From: Sulfurimicrobium sp963779055
GTDB taxonomy: Bacteria; Pseudomonadota; Gammaproteobacteria; Burkholderiales; Sulfuricellaceae
Length of the DNA: 64,000 nucleotides
Assembly (NCBI GenBank): GCA_963779055.1
Contig: CAVZWN010000001.1
Location: 1 to 64,000, forward strand
Direction of reading: 5' to 3'
Part shown: piece after piece, positions 17,716 to 26,687 of the stretch
Layout of the letters: every line of letters starts with the position of its first letter
Numbering within the stretch: the first letter of the stretch is position 1
The notes under the pieces: generated by a model
Database searches by the model: none
What the model was told of the DNA's origin: nothing
The model's input: only the letters and a program-made list of their open reading frames with translations
Program-made: the position numbers and the translations under genes

Positions 17716-18781
17716 TCATGGCTTTCTTTCTAGGAGCATGGCGTCGCCATAGCTGAAAAAGCGGTAGCGCTGTTCAACTGCATGGGCGATAGGCGCGGCG
17801 GATATTATCCATGCCGGCGAAGGCAGACACCAGCATCAGCAGGGTGGACTTGGGCAGGTGGAAGTTGGTAAGCAGGCGCTCCACCACGCGGAACTGATAG
17901 CCGGGCGTGATGAAAATGCTGGTTTCACCGTAACCGGCCTGCAGGGTTTCGCCTGCTGCAGCGGATTCGAGCGCGCGCAGTGAGGTGGTGCCTACTGCCA
18001 TGATGCGTCCGCCTTCGCTTCTGGCGCGGAGAATCGCGTCCACGGTTTCCTGTGGCACCTGGTAGCACTCGCTGTGCATGGTGTGATCGGCGATATTCTC
18101 CACCCGCATCGGCTGGAAAGTGCCCGCGCCGACGTGCAGCGTGACATAGGCGATATGCACGCCCATGGCTTCCAGTTCGGCCAGCATCGCTTCGTCGAAA
18201 TGCAGCCCGGCAGTGGGCGCGGCGACCGCGCCGGGCTGGCTGGCATAGACCGTCTGGTAGCGCGTTTCGTCCACTGCATCCGGCGCGTGGGTGATATAGG
18301 GCGGCAGGGGCAGGCTGCCGTGGCGCTCCAGCAAGTCCAGCACGGCTTCGTCGCCGGCAAACTGCAGGCGGTAAAGCGCGCCTTCCTTCTCCAGTACTTT
18401 GGCGGCCAGACAGTTTTCCAGCAGCAGCGAAGATCCAGGCTGCGGGCTATGGCTGGCGCGGATGTGGGCCAGGACATGGTGCTCGTCGAGCACGCGTTCC
18501 ACCAGTACCTCGATCTTGCCACCGCTTTCCTTGATGCCAAAGAGGCGTGCCTTGATCACCCGGGTGTTGTTGAATACCAGCAGATCACCCGCTTTGAGAT
18601 AGGCGGGGAGGTGCCGGAAAAAGTCGTCATGCACCGCATTGGCTGGCGCGTTCACATGTAGCAGGCGGCTCTGGCGCCGCTGTTCGGCTGGAAACTGGGC
18701 AATCAGTTCATCGGGCAGCGTGAAGTCAAAATCCGCCACAGTGAGCAGTGATGAATCGCCTTGTTTGTTCGAAGCAGGCAT
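17716..18781 (-). CDS. queA: S-adenosylmethionine:tRNA ribosyltransferase-isomerase, C-terminus frameshifted as sequenced
   Basis: Makes epoxyqueuosine precursor on tRNA by transferring and isomerising the ribosyl part of SAM. Family motifs are present: DFDFTLPDELIAQFPAEQR, FNNTRVIKARLFG, GAVAAPTAGLHFDE and TSLRALES. As sequenced, the frame stops at 17774 after GMDNIRRAYRPCS. Removing one G near 17788 restores the normal ending (AHAVEQRYRFFSYGDAMLL) and moves the stop to 17716, giving 354 residues, the family length. The missing end is well conserved, so a single-base sequence error is the simplest explanation. First gene of the queA-tgt-yajC-secD-secF group. Confidence 0.93.
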
Positions 18782-18827
18782 TGGGCTAGAATTCAGTTAA
18801 TTTCAAAAAAACGGTTCGGGGTTGAGG

Positions 18828-19181
18828 ATGATGAAAAAATCGACTGGCTTGATTCTGCTACTGCTGCTTGCCGCCTGTGACATCAATCAGCCCAAGGCGC
18901 CCAAGCTGGAAGGCCAGTGGCAGTGCCGCAACGGCATCACGATCACATTCAGCGGCCAGCAGGATTATACGACTTCAAGCGCCGCAGGCGAATCCGCCGG
19001 AGTGTATAAGTTTACAGCGGGAGAAAACAATTATCACGGCATCGAGTGGAATCCCGGCGTCAAGGACGCCGAAGCGCCGCTGCCGCCGAACTTTCGCTAT
19101 TTCGAGACGGACAGGCTGATCCGCCTGTTCTTCTATACGCATAACGTGGACGAGGCTGTGCCGTGTGAGCGGGGGCGTTAA
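18828..19181 (+). CDS. Small hypothetical lipoprotein
   Basis: A 117-residue protein with a lipoprotein signal: basic start MMKKSTG, hydrophobic LILLLLLAA, then the lipobox Cys (LLAAC). The mature part is small, with a Cys pair (WQCRNGITITFSG and AVPCERGR) that could form a disulfide. It resembles small beta-barrel lipocalin-like envelope proteins only in general pattern, and I do not recognise a family. ATGs at 18828 and 18831 and an upstream TTG are all possible starts behind GGGGTTGAGG. Divergent from queA with a gap of only 46 bases. Confidence 0.7.
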   Translation: MMKKSTGLILLLLLAACDINQPKAPKLEGQWQCRNGITITFSGQQDYTTSSAAGESAGVYKFTAGENNYHGIEWNPGVKDAEAPLPPNFRYFETDRLIRLFFYTHNVDEAVPCERGR

Positions 19182-19202
19182 TTACGTCAGGCACCAGGAT
19201 AT

Positions 19203-19559
19203 ATGCGCCCGATCTTTCTGACAGTCATATTGCTCTCGCTAAGCAACGTGTTTATGACGTTTGCCTGGTACGCGCACCTCAAGGAGCTGAACCAGAAGCC
19301 GTGGGTGTTGGCCGCGTTGCTTAGCTGGGGCATCGCGTTTTTTGAGTACATGTTTCAGGTCCCGGCAAATCGGATCGGTTACACGATGCTCTCGGTTGCC
19401 CAGCTCAAGATCCTGCAGGAGGCAATCACTCTCACGGTTTTTGTACCGTTTGCCTTCCTGTATCTGAAGGAGCCGCTCAAGCTGGATTATCTGTGGGCTG
19501 CACTGTGCATACTTGGTGCGGTGTACTTCATCTTCCGCAGCCGGTGGGCAGGTGTTTAG
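19203..19559 (+). CDS. DMT-superfamily small membrane protein (DUF486)
   Basis: A 118-residue protein with four hydrophobic helices and the DUF486 pattern: FMTFAWYAHLK in helix 1, WGIAFFEYMFQVPANRIGY in the middle, and LQEAITLTVFVPFAFLYLKE before the last helix. It resembles small multidrug-resistance-type four-helix proteins, but no substrate is known. It follows the lipoprotein gene after 21 bases and may be co-transcribed with it. Confidence 0.82.
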   Translation: MRPIFLTVILLSLSNVFMTFAWYAHLKELNQKPWVLAALLSWGIAFFEYMFQVPANRIGYTMLSVAQLKILQEAITLTVFVPFAFLYLKEPLKLDYLWAALCILGAVYFIFRSRWAGV

Positions 19560-19642
19560 CTCGATAGATACGCCAATCCCCGGTTCAGCAGAGTTGTGTG
19601 TGCCGGTGCTGCCCTGACGTGGATCAAGCTGTGTAGAGGCCG

Positions 19643-19858
19643 CTATGCCACGTGTTTTCCGATGCGTTCGACCAGCGCATTCAGGAATTCGAACGGCTCG
19701 ACGCCTTGCTCTTTCAGTTGTTCATATTGCTTGCTGGGCAACTGGAGCGTGCATAGCATGTCGCCCACGTGCACCGTGAGAACGTTGTAGGATTCCTGCC
19801 TGATCGTTCCTTGCTTGATACCGAGTTCTGCATGGATGTTGGAGATCGCAGTTTGCAT
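19643..19858 (-). CDS. Small hypothetical protein (71 aa)
   Basis: A 71-residue soluble protein (MQTAISNIHAELGIKQGTIR...FEFLNALVERIGKHVA) with no signal peptide or membrane span. A strong AAGGAGG site lies just upstream of the ATG, which favours a real gene. I do not recognise a family. It converges on the DUF486 gene and diverges from the CLC gene. Confidence 0.6.
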   Translation of the reverse strand: MQTAISNIHAELGIKQGTIRQESYNVLTVHVGDMLCTLQLPSKQYEQLKEQGVEPFEFLNALVERIGKHVA

Positions 19859-19925
19859 CTGATGCCTCCTTGCCGTTTTATATTTTTTTGCTCGTTGCCA
19901 TCATGATGATGATGTCCTTCTTTCC

Positions 19926-19946
19926 GGGCAATGGGGGGCATTGCCC
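19926..19946. repeat. Hairpin GGGCAATG/CATTGCCC in the gap upstream of the CLC gene
   Basis: Eight perfectly paired bases (19926-19933 and 19939-19946) around a GGGGG loop, inside the 262-base gap 19859-20120 between two divergent genes. It could be a regulatory hairpin in the leader of the 71-residue gene. Nothing else stands out in this gap. Confidence 0.4.
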
Positions 19947-20120
19947 ATAAACGGGCAGTAGAGTTATGTAAAGAAGGCGCTCTGCCCCTGCCGGAATCCT
20001 TTCTGAAGCAGGTATTCACGGCTCCGGGATTCGAGTTTTCCGCAGGTAATAATTAACCAGATGGCGGTGATATTTGTAACAATATGGTTTTGAAGCCGCA
20101 CCGCTCAAGACAATATCGAT

Positions 20121-21449
20121 ATGTCGTCCCTGCATGAAATCCTGTCCGCCGTCCGTTCCGCAAAGCTTGCGGACTTCGATGCGTGGCGCGGGCGGCTGGT
20201 GGTCTGGACTGCGGCAGCGACTGCTGGCTTTGTCGTGGTGCTGTTTACCTGGGCTACAGAATATGCCATCACCTTCTTTTTCTCGCTGCAAAAAGCACAC
20301 TGGTGGCTGCCGCTCATTCTGACTCCGGCGGGTGGCATGCTGATTGTCTGGCTGACCAGCCGATGGTTTTCAGGTGCGGGCGGAAGCGGTATCCCGCAAA
20401 CGATTGCCGCACTGCAGGAAGGCGAGAGAGATAGCACGCATCCTTCGCTTGTTTCGCTCAAACTGGCTTTCGGGAAAATCGTGCTGGGTGTTGGCGCGCT
20501 GGCGGCAGGGTTCTCCGCCGGCAGGGAAGGGCCTTCAGTCCAGATCGGGGCCAGTGTGATGCACGCTTTTCGCCGTTTTCTGCCGGCGGGTTTCTCCGTT
20601 CACCCCAAGCATCTGATTCTGGCCGGTGGTGCTGCCGGGATCTCTGCCGCCTTCAATACGCCCCTGGCAGGCATCGTGTTTGCCATCGAAGAACTGGGGC
20701 GCCGCTACGAGCAAAAGACCAACGGCGTGGTGATCACCGCAATCGTGTTGTCTGGTCTGGTGTCGATTTCCCTGCAAGGCAATTACACTTATTTTGGTCA
20801 TATCACCGTAGGCAAAATCGACAAGGATATCTTTGCACAAGTGATTGTCTGCGGGCTGGTGTGCGGTGTGCTGGGCGGGGTATTCAGCCGCACGCTCGTG
20901 GATTCGTCCGGTCCGTGGAAGGGGCGGCTCGGTCAGTTGCGCGATCTTCACCCGCTGTGGTGGGCCGGATTCTGCGGCCTGATGGTGGCGATGCTGGGCG
21001 CCGTCAGCGGGGGGGCTGCGCACGGCTCAGGCTACCTGATTACCCGCGATATGCTCGATGGAAGCATTACGGAAACATGGCAGTATGCGCCCATCAAATA
21101 CCTCGCCACGATTTTTACCTATCTTAGCGGCGTGCCGGGCGGGATATTTGCGCCATCGCTCTCCATCGGCGCCGGGATCGGTCATGGCCTTTTGCCATTA
21201 TTCGGCGACCCGCAAGTGGCTGCGGCGATAGGCGCGCTTTGCATGGCCGGATTCCTGGCTGCGGTGACGCAGGCGCCTATTACTTCCTTCATTATTGTCA
21301 TGGAGATGATCGATGGCCATGAAATGGTGATCAGCCTGATGGCGGTTGCCCTGATTGCGGCCATCATCTCCAGAATATTCAGCCCGCCGCTTTATGCCGC
21401 GCTTGCGAAGGCCCAGTTATCCCGGCTTGCAGGTTCCCGTCAGGAATGA
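20121..21449 (+). CDS. CLC-family chloride/proton antiporter
   Basis: A 442-residue transporter with about ten hydrophobic segments and the three CLC anion-binding motifs: GAGGSGIPQ (about 88-96), GREGPSVQIG (with the gating Glu) and GGIFAPSLSIG. The FAIEEL motif keeps the inner Glu that carries protons in exchangers, so it should be an antiporter, not a channel. Tyr near PPLYAALAK corresponds to the central Tyr. No CBS domains. The start codon has no clear ribosome-binding site, so the true start could be slightly downstream. Confidence 0.9.
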   Translation: MSSLHEILSAVRSAKLADFDAWRGRLVVWTAAATAGFVVVLFTWATEYAITFFFSLQKAHWWLPLILTPAGGMLIVWLTSRWFSGAGGSGIPQTIAALQEGERDSTHPSLVSLKLAFGKIVLGVGALAAGFSAGREGPSVQIGASVMHAFRRFLPAGFSVHPKHLILAGGAAGISAAFNTPLAGIVFAIEELGRRYEQKTNGVVITAIVLSGLVSISLQGNYTYFGHITVGKIDKDIFAQVIVCGLVCGVLGGVFSRTLVDSSGPWKGRLGQLRDLHPLWWAGFCGLMVAMLGAVSGGAAHGSGYLITRDMLDGSITETWQYAPIKYLATIFTYLSGVPGGIFAPSLSIGAGIGHGLLPLFGDPQVAAAIGALCMAGFLAAVTQAPITSFIIVMEMIDGHEMVISLMAVALIAAIISRIFSPPLYAALAKAQLSRLAGSRQE

Positions 21450-21486
21450 ATGCCGCGCGCCTGTGCGCAAAATGTGCGGAGCGTCG

Positions 21487-21822
21487 TCAGATACAACCCC
21501 CACAACTGCCACAGCGCCAGTCGTGGGGGTTGATGGCCTGGTAGAACCAGCGCATGTGCGCTTCGTCGGCAGGGATGTCGTTGGCGGTAAAAAAATCGAC
21601 CAGCCATTCGGCTTTTTTGATTATCCAGTCGTCCTCCGTCAGGCCTTCGGCCAGATCCTCGTCATCGGGAAAGATATAGCTGAATATGCCGAAGCTGCCC
21701 ATGTCCTTTTCGCGCTGGTCGGGGTCGAGTTCGAGCAACCGCCCCAGATAGCGGATTTCCCATTGGCCCAGGCACAGGTTGTTCCCGGTAATGGTCCAGC
21801 GAGCGGTGAATGGATTGGCCAT
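21487..21822 (-). CDS. Conserved-looking hypothetical protein with C-terminal CGSCGGC motif
   Basis: A 111-residue acidic soluble protein. The ATG at 21822 begins MANPFTARWTITGNN. The body is rich in Asp, Glu and Trp (FPDDEDLAEGLTEDDWI), and it ends WRCGSCGGCI. The three closely spaced cysteines could bind metal or take part in redox chemistry. I do not recognise the family, but codon use is like its neighbours. It converges on the CLC gene. Confidence 0.65.
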   Translation of the reverse strand: MANPFTARWTITGNNLCLGQWEIRYLGRLLELDPDQREKDMGSFGIFSYIFPDDEDLAEGLTEDDWIIKKAEWLVDFFTANDIPADEAHMRWFYQAINPHDWRCGSCGGCI

Positions 21823-21986
21823 GGCGCACATTATACCCATTGCCGGGCTCTGTTTTTGGTGTTTGGGAAGCGGCCATCAATCCCTGTGTAATCCACATCT
21901 CTCGCGCACTGAAACCGAGCGCACGCCATGTCCTCGGTTCCTCTGGATATAATGGGCAACTTTTTTGCAACACACGAAAACCTGAT

Positions 21987-23378
21987 ATGACCCGAGAACA
22001 CCTTTTTTTACGCGAATTACGCAAGCTCTTCGATCTGCGCGGGGACATGGACGAACCGGGCGACATCGAGGCGAGCATCCGCCAGGGCGTCAAAACCCGT
22101 GGAACCAACCTGTGGATTCTGATGTTCGCCATTCTGGTGGCATCCATCGGCCTTAACGTCAACTCTACCGCTGTCATTATCGGCGCCATGCTGATTTCTC
22201 CCCTGATGGGCCCCATCATGGGGATCGGTTACGGCGCAGGGGTGGATGATTTTCAGCTGATACGGCAATCGGCGCGTAGCCTGGGCGTATTCATCTTCCT
22301 CAGCCTGCTGACTTCAACACTTTATTTCCTGCTGACGCCGCTGACACAGGCGCAGTCAGAGTTGCTGGCGCGAACTGCGCCCAACCTGTGGGATGTCCTG
22401 ATCGCGCTGTTTGGTGGAATGGCCGGGATCATCGGCGTGACGCGCCGGGAGAAAAGCACGGTCATTCCCGGTGTCGCCATTGCGACCGCCCTGATGCCGC
22501 CGCTGTGTACCGCCGGTTATGGCATTGCCACAGGGCAGCCCATGTTCTTTTTTGGCGCGTTTTATCTCTTCACCATCAATGCCGTTTACATTGCCTTGTC
22601 GGCGCTGCTGTTTACCCGTCTGCTACGCCTGCCGCGCCACAGCTTTCCTTCGCCCGCCAGCCAGAAGCAGGCGCAGTGGATTATCACCGCAGCCATCATG
22701 CTGACCATTGTCCCCAGTGTTTATCTGGCCTTCCAGTTCGTGCAGCACGAGGTTTTCAAAACGGATGCGAACCGTTACCTGGAATCGATGGCGCATACCG
22801 AAAGGAATTTATTTATCCTGGCAAAAGAGATCGACCCGATCGATCAGAAAATCACCCTGACCATTGCCGGTAAAGGCCCGGACAAAGCCACGCTGGAACG
22901 GCTCAATGCCCAGCTTGGGCAACATAAACTGGGCGCTGCGAAACTGGTCGTGCATACCCTGCAGCAGGACGATGGAATGGACCTGAGCCTGGTAAAAACC
23001 GAAATGCAACAGGACCTTTACCGTAACAGCCTGCACTTGCTGGAAACCAAGAATGCCAAAATTCAGCAACTGGAAGAGGTTGTCCGTAACGAAAGGGATG
23101 CGCAAAAAAAGCTGACAGATCAATTTGGCGAATATGATCAGGTTCGTGAAGAGTTGCGGGCCCAATATCCGGAACTGGAAAATGTGCTGATTACCCATGG
23201 CAAAAACATGCCCGGGACCCATGCGGCTTCGGACGTGGAAGCTGCCGGCCCGGATACCCTGATTGTTTATCTGGAAGCTAAAAGGACGATCCGCAATTCG
23301 ACGAAAAATCGTATCCAGAACTGGCTGAAAACCCGTTTCAGGCTGGAGCATGTTTATGTGGTCAGCAAGCAGGTTTAG
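21987..23378 (+). CDS. DUF389 (TIGR00341) membrane protein
   Basis: A 463-residue protein. The N-terminal 240 residues carry about six membrane helices with the DUF389 hallmarks NSTAVIIGAMLISPLMGPIM and GVAIATALMPPLCTAG. The C-terminal 200 residues are soluble, with a coiled-coil stretch (LLETKNAKIQQLEEVVRNE, about 355-400). The family has no firmly assigned function. The frame is open 59 codons further upstream, but the ATG at 21987 starts at the family's usual cytosolic segment. Confidence 0.85.
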   Translation: MTREHLFLRELRKLFDLRGDMDEPGDIEASIRQGVKTRGTNLWILMFAILVASIGLNVNSTAVIIGAMLISPLMGPIMGIGYGAGVDDFQLIRQSARSLGVFIFLSLLTSTLYFLLTPLTQAQSELLARTAPNLWDVLIALFGGMAGIIGVTRREKSTVIPGVAIATALMPPLCTAGYGIATGQPMFFFGAFYLFTINAVYIALSALLFTRLLRLPRHSFPSPASQKQAQWIITAAIMLTIVPSVYLAFQFVQHEVFKTDANRYLESMAHTERNLFILAKEIDPIDQKITLTIAGKGPDKATLERLNAQLGQHKLGAAKLVVHTLQQDDGMDLSLVKTEMQQDLYRNSLHLLETKNAKIQQLEEVVRNERDAQKKLTDQFGEYDQVREELRAQYPELENVLITHGKNMPGTHAASDVEAAGPDTLIVYLEAKRTIRNSTKNRIQNWLKTRFRLEHVYVVSKQV

Positions 23379-23439
23379 ATAAATGTATACAGTCTGCTTC
23401 ATTTGGCGGCAGAAGGGCGCTGTCAACTGGCGCCGCTAC

Positions 23440-23468
23440 TTGCCGAAAAGGGTGTTTTGGTTGATAAT
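23440..23468 (+). promoter_or_regulatory. Sigma-70 promoter of tRNA-Leu
   Basis: TTGCCG (23440-23445) and GATAAT (23463-23468) with ideal 17-base spacing, followed by CGCCGC, a GC-rich discriminator typical of growth-rate-controlled stable-RNA promoters. The start would be near 23475, nine bases before the mature tRNA. Confidence 0.65.
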
Positions 23469-23483
23469 CGCCGCTCTCTATCA

Positions 23484-23570
23484 GCCGGGATGGCGGAACT
23501 GGTAGACGCACGGGACTCAAAATCCCGCGCTAGCAATAGCGTGCCGGTTCGATTCCGGCTCCCGGCACCA
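23484..23570 (+). tRNA. tRNA-Leu (anticodon CAA)
   Basis: An 87-base cloverleaf. Acceptor GCCGGGA pairs with TCCCGGC, followed by A and an encoded CCA. The D-arm contains the AACTGGTAGAC stretch. The anticodon stem CGGGA/TCCCG holds loop CTCAAAA, hence CAA. A variable arm GCTAGCAATAGC of class II type and T-arm GCCGGTTCGATTCCGGC complete it. Reads UUG codons. Confidence 0.97.
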
Positions 23571-23574
23571 AATA

Positions 23575-23606
23575 AAAAGGGCAGCTTGTTTCCAGGCTGC
23601 CCTTTT
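23575..23606. terminator. Bidirectional rho-independent terminator
   Basis: AAAAGGGCAGC pairs with GCTGCCCTTTT around a ten-base loop. The A-run on one side and T-run on the other let it stop both tRNA-Leu transcription and panD from the opposite strand. Confidence 0.85.
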
Positions 23607-23627
23607 CTATTTCGCTGACCAGGTCCT

Positions 23628-24008
23628 TCAGGCAGCCTGCACCGGAATTTCCCTGCGCTTGTCCACGATGCGGTTATGCGCATCCACATACACCAGTTCG
23701 GGCTGGAATTTCTGCAGTTCAAGCTCGTTGTAAACGGCGTAAGTTGCAATGATGATCATGTCGCCCGGGTTGGCCTTGTGCGCAGCAGCGCCATTGATCG
23801 AGATCACGCCGGAGTCGCGCTGGGCGCGAATGGCGTAGGTGGTGAAACGCTCGCCATTGGTGATGTTGTAGATCTCGATCTGCTGATATTCACGAATGTC
23901 GGCGGCTTCCAGCAAGGTCTCGTCGATCGCGCAGGAGCCTTCGTAGTGAAGCTCGGAGTGAGTCACCGTGACGCGATGCAGTTTCGATTTGAGCATGGTT
24001 CGTTGCAT
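23628..24008 (-). CDS. panD: Aspartate 1-decarboxylase proenzyme
   Basis: A 126-residue pyruvoyl enzyme that makes beta-alanine for pantothenate. The self-cleavage site is Gly24-Ser25 in HYEGSCAID; Ser25 becomes the pyruvoyl group. Other family motifs are IREYQQIEIYNITNGERF and GAAAHKANPGDMIII. The start MQRTMLKSKLHR is the family norm. It lies about 22 kb from panB and panC, so the pathway is split here. Confidence 0.97.
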   Translation of the reverse strand: MQRTMLKSKLHRVTVTHSELHYEGSCAIDETLLEAADIREYQQIEIYNITNGERFTTYAIRAQRDSGVISINGAAAHKANPGDMIIIATYAVYNELELQKFQPELVYVDAHNRIVDKRREIPVQAA

Positions 24009-24224
24009 GAAGCTCCCCCCTTAAAACAGGGACAAAGGGCGATTATTATAATCTGCACCGGGTGGTAATACAAATCAGGGGCGTCCGGCGCGCTCAAAAT
24101 CCCGGCGCAAACGCTGGCTAGTTTGCGCTACTCCGGGCGCTGCCCGCCGCAGATCGCATAACCGGGCGGATGGTGGCCAACCGGTGAAAGCCGGTTTTGC
24201 CGGACCCGGTTCCTGACAGACCGG

Positions 24225-24935
24225 TCAGCGGTAGATCTGGCCGCCATGCCTGATCCAGCCGTCGGCATGGCGCCCGGCGGGATCATGATGGGTCCAGTGA
24301 ATCACGCCGCCCTTGGCATTCCATTCATATTCGCCGTAGAAGCTGACCAGATCGCCTGTTTTGATCGTGTCGATTCTGGGCGCAAGATCGATATTGTGCG
24401 CCACCAGCAGGGTTTGACCTGACCCCAGCCGGATGAGGAAGCGCTGATGCCTGCTGCCATCCAGGTCGTCCGGCAGGATCTTGCTGACCGTGCCTTGCCC
24501 CTCGATCTGGAGATTGCTCTGACGCGCCTCGAAAGCTTTGGCCAGTGTTGCGTCGCTGGCCTGGCTGGCATGGATTTCAGGGGTTACGGCTGAAAGGCTG
24601 CTGTTCCGGGGCGGGTGGGGTGGGGCCGGGAAATGCTGCCAGCCTGCGATGCCGAACCCGGCGAGCAGAAGCAGGATGATGATAGTCCGGGATTTACTGC
24701 TCCTGCCGGTTGGCCCGGCAGCAGGGCTCGTGGTGAATTTTACGTTCTGGGCGCGGAAGCCTTTTTTTTCATCCTTGACCAGTTCATAGGTCACCAGCGC
24801 ACCCTCTACCGGGCGTTGCTGACCCTGATCCAGAGCGCTGATATGAAAAAAAACATGCTCCCCGCCGCCATTCGGCACGATGAAGCCGAAACCGCGCGGG
24901 TCTTTCCAGCTGCTAATTTTTCCTTGATGGCGCAT
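24225..24935 (-). CDS. Cold-shock domain, membrane span and DUF3465 fusion protein
   Basis: A 236-residue three-part protein. Residues 1-68 are a cold-shock domain with both RNA-binding motifs (GFGFIVP, HVFFHIS). Residues 84-100 are one membrane helix (IIILLLLAGFGIAGWQ). After a Pro-rich linker, about 130-236 form a DUF3465 domain (LLVAHNIDLAPRIDTIKTGD, WTHHDPAGRHADGWI). The cold-shock part would face the cytosol and DUF3465 the periplasm, so the RNA-binding domain is probably tethered to the membrane. Function unknown. The 216-base gap to panD (24009-24224) holds only a small hairpin AACCGG/CCGGTT (24179-24196), possibly a weak terminator. Confidence 0.82.
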   Translation of the reverse strand: MRHQGKISSWKDPRGFGFIVPNGGGEHVFFHISALDQGQQRPVEGALVTYELVKDEKKGFRAQNVKFTTSPAAGPTGRSSKSRTIIILLLLAGFGIAGWQHFPAPPHPPRNSSLSAVTPEIHASQASDATLAKAFEARQSNLQIEGQGTVSKILPDDLDGSRHQRFLIRLGSGQTLLVAHNIDLAPRIDTIKTGDLVSFYGEYEWNAKGGVIHWTHHDPAGRHADGWIRHGGQIYR

Positions 24936-24977
24936 GGGCTTGGATGCCGTGATCGTCGATGGCAGTGAAGAGAAACG

Positions 24978-25730
24978 CTAAGCCAGCCTGCGCCACAGCA
25001 GTAGCGGCAGCCTGATTAAAAAGCCGAAAAACAGGCGGGTATGCATCCAGGTCAGCAAAATATTGTCGCGCAGGTAGTTGAAGTGCGAGACGCCGCCTTC
25101 CTCAGGGCGCAGGTATCTGACCGGGGAGTCGAGGTTAAGCGGCCGGATGCCGCGCCAGCAAAGGCGCACAACCACTTCGGTATCAAAGTCGAAACGCCGC
25201 ATCCAGGGGCTGTTTTTCATCACATCGTGAAGAGGTTTTGCCGGGTAAACGCGAAATCCGAACAGTGAGTCGCCCACGCCCTGCCACAAGGTCTCCAGGT
25301 TGGTCCACCAGTTGGAGATCTTGCGTCCGCGCACCCGCAGGGCCGGCGCGCTGGCGTCGAAGACGGGGCGGCCCAGCACCACCGCATCGGGATTCTGCTG
25401 CGAAAGAGACATGAATTGCGGAATCATGCCGGCAGGGTGCTGTCCGTCGGCATCCATGGCCAGGGCATGGGTAAAACCTGCTTCAATTGCGGCGCGCAGG
25501 CCGTGCAGGATGGCGCTGCCCTTGCCCTGGTTGTGTGGCAGGACAAATACCTTCAGGCCGGGGTCGCTTTCTGCCATCTCTATGAGGCCTTGGTCCGTCC
25601 CGTCATTGCTGCCATCGACCACAACCCAGACCGGCTCCCAGTACTGGCGAGCCTCGCGCACGGTCGTGTAAACGGTTTCCCCGGTGTTGTAGCTGGGAAT
25701 GAGGACGAGATGAGTGGAAGAGGCCGGCAT
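24978..25730 (-). CDS. Family 2 glycosyltransferase (pigment locus)
   Basis: A 250-residue GT-A glycosyltransferase: VLIPSYNTGETV at the start of the nucleotide fold, DGSNDGT, the AMDADGQH metal-binding motif (about 93) and an acceptor region RRFDFDTEVVVRLCWRG. A hydrophobic/basic C-terminus (LIRLPLLLWRRLA) suggests membrane association. It resembles dolichyl-phosphate-sugar synthase types. Its start overlaps the acyltransferase stop by one base (TAATG). Acyltransferase-glycosyltransferase pairs are common in aryl-polyene loci, where they decorate the lipid; the substrate here is inferred. Confidence 0.82.
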   Translation of the reverse strand: MPASSTHLVLIPSYNTGETVYTTVREARQYWEPVWVVVDGSNDGTDQGLIEMAESDPGLKVFVLPHNQGKGSAILHGLRAAIEAGFTHALAMDADGQHPAGMIPQFMSLSQQNPDAVVLGRPVFDASAPALRVRGRKISNWWTNLETLWQGVGDSLFGFRVYPAKPLHDVMKNSPWMRRFDFDTEVVVRLCWRGIRPLNLDSPVRYLRPEEGGVSHFNYLRDNILLTWMHTRLFFGFLIRLPLLLWRRLA

Positions 25731-26599
25731 TATTTGCTGTCGCCAGCCATGGGCAGATGCTGGATTTCGGGTTGCTGGCGGAAATACTGCTCCAGGTCAG
25801 AGACAAAAACCTGGACGTCGCCAGTGACTTCAAAACGTTCGCCTAGACGGATGCGGTAATAGAGCGGGAAATCCGGTTTCTTGAAGAGGGGCCAGCCCTT
25901 GCCGAGGAAGGCGCTGTTGGTTTCAATGAAAACAGTCTGGACCGGAGTCCCGGACTTTTTGGCGATCAGTCCGAAGCCAGCCTTGAATTCGTTGACCGGC
26001 GGTGCGGTGGTGCGGGTGCCTTCGGGAAACACCAGCAACTGGTTGCCCTCGCGCATCGCCTTGGCCGCGAGGCGCACCATGTTGGTGACCGAGTCGTTGC
26101 GGATATAGCCTGCCAGGCGCGCGCCGCCTCCCAGCAGCAGGTTATCCCAGATGCTGGCTTTCATGATGCAGACAATGCGGGGCAGGCGCGAGGCGATCAG
26201 CACCACGTCGATCATGGAGGGATGGTTGGGTGCAATGACCAGGGAGGGCTGATCGCGCAGGATATCCAGCGCTTCCAGGTCCAGCTTGACGATGCCGCTG
26301 AGCTTGAGGATGGACAGATAGAAGCGGAAACTGGCCATGATCGCGAATTGACCGATCGGCATAGCCTTCTTTTTCGGCAGGACAGGGCCCAGAACCGATG
26401 CGATCAGGCTCCAGATCAGGCAGATCAGCGCAAACAGGAAGAGTCCGGCATACAGGACAAAAAGCTCATAGGGCAACCTGAGCCACTTGCCAGCCTGACT
26501 GGATTTGACAGGTTTGGGCGTGCCAGGCGATAAATCCTGCCCCTCTTCCGGGCGCATTGCGGGAGCTTCGAGAGGGGGCAGGCGGTCTTGCATTGTCAT
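25730..26599 (-). CDS. PlsC-type 1-acyl-glycerol-3-phosphate acyltransferase-like protein (pigment locus)
   Basis: A 289-residue membrane acyltransferase. The catalytic HX4D motif is NHPSMIDVV (about 123) and the phosphate-binding motif is VFPEGTRT (about 194). A hydrophobic pair of helices lies at about 45-75, and a Pro-rich cytosolic N-terminus of about 35 residues precedes them. It probably acylates the polyene's glycerol- or sugar-linked head group rather than making bulk phospholipid, judged only from its pairing with a glycosyltransferase next to polyene genes. The frame begins ATGACAATGCAAG, so a start three codons later is also possible. Confidence 0.82.
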   Translation of the reverse strand: MTMQDRLPPLEAPAMRPEEGQDLSPGTPKPVKSSQAGKWLRLPYELFVLYAGLFLFALICLIWSLIASVLGPVLPKKKAMPIGQFAIMASFRFYLSILKLSGIVKLDLEALDILRDQPSLVIAPNHPSMIDVVLIASRLPRIVCIMKASIWDNLLLGGGARLAGYIRNDSVTNMVRLAAKAMREGNQLLVFPEGTRTTAPPVNEFKAGFGLIAKKSGTPVQTVFIETNSAFLGKGWPLFKKPDFPLYYRIRLGERFEVTGDVQVFVSDLEQYFRQQPEIQHLPMAGDSK

Positions 26600-26687
26600 A
26601 ATTACTCAAATTATAACCATGAACAGCAGGGCTTTCATGTATAAAATGTGACAATGTGCCGCAAGATTGAAGGCGACGCTGAATTAG

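Noticed and set aside
23403..23618. 71-codon frame across tRNA-Leu
   Set aside because: It is the translation of the tRNA itself (MAELVDARDSKSRASNS is a well-known tRNA-Leu artefact).
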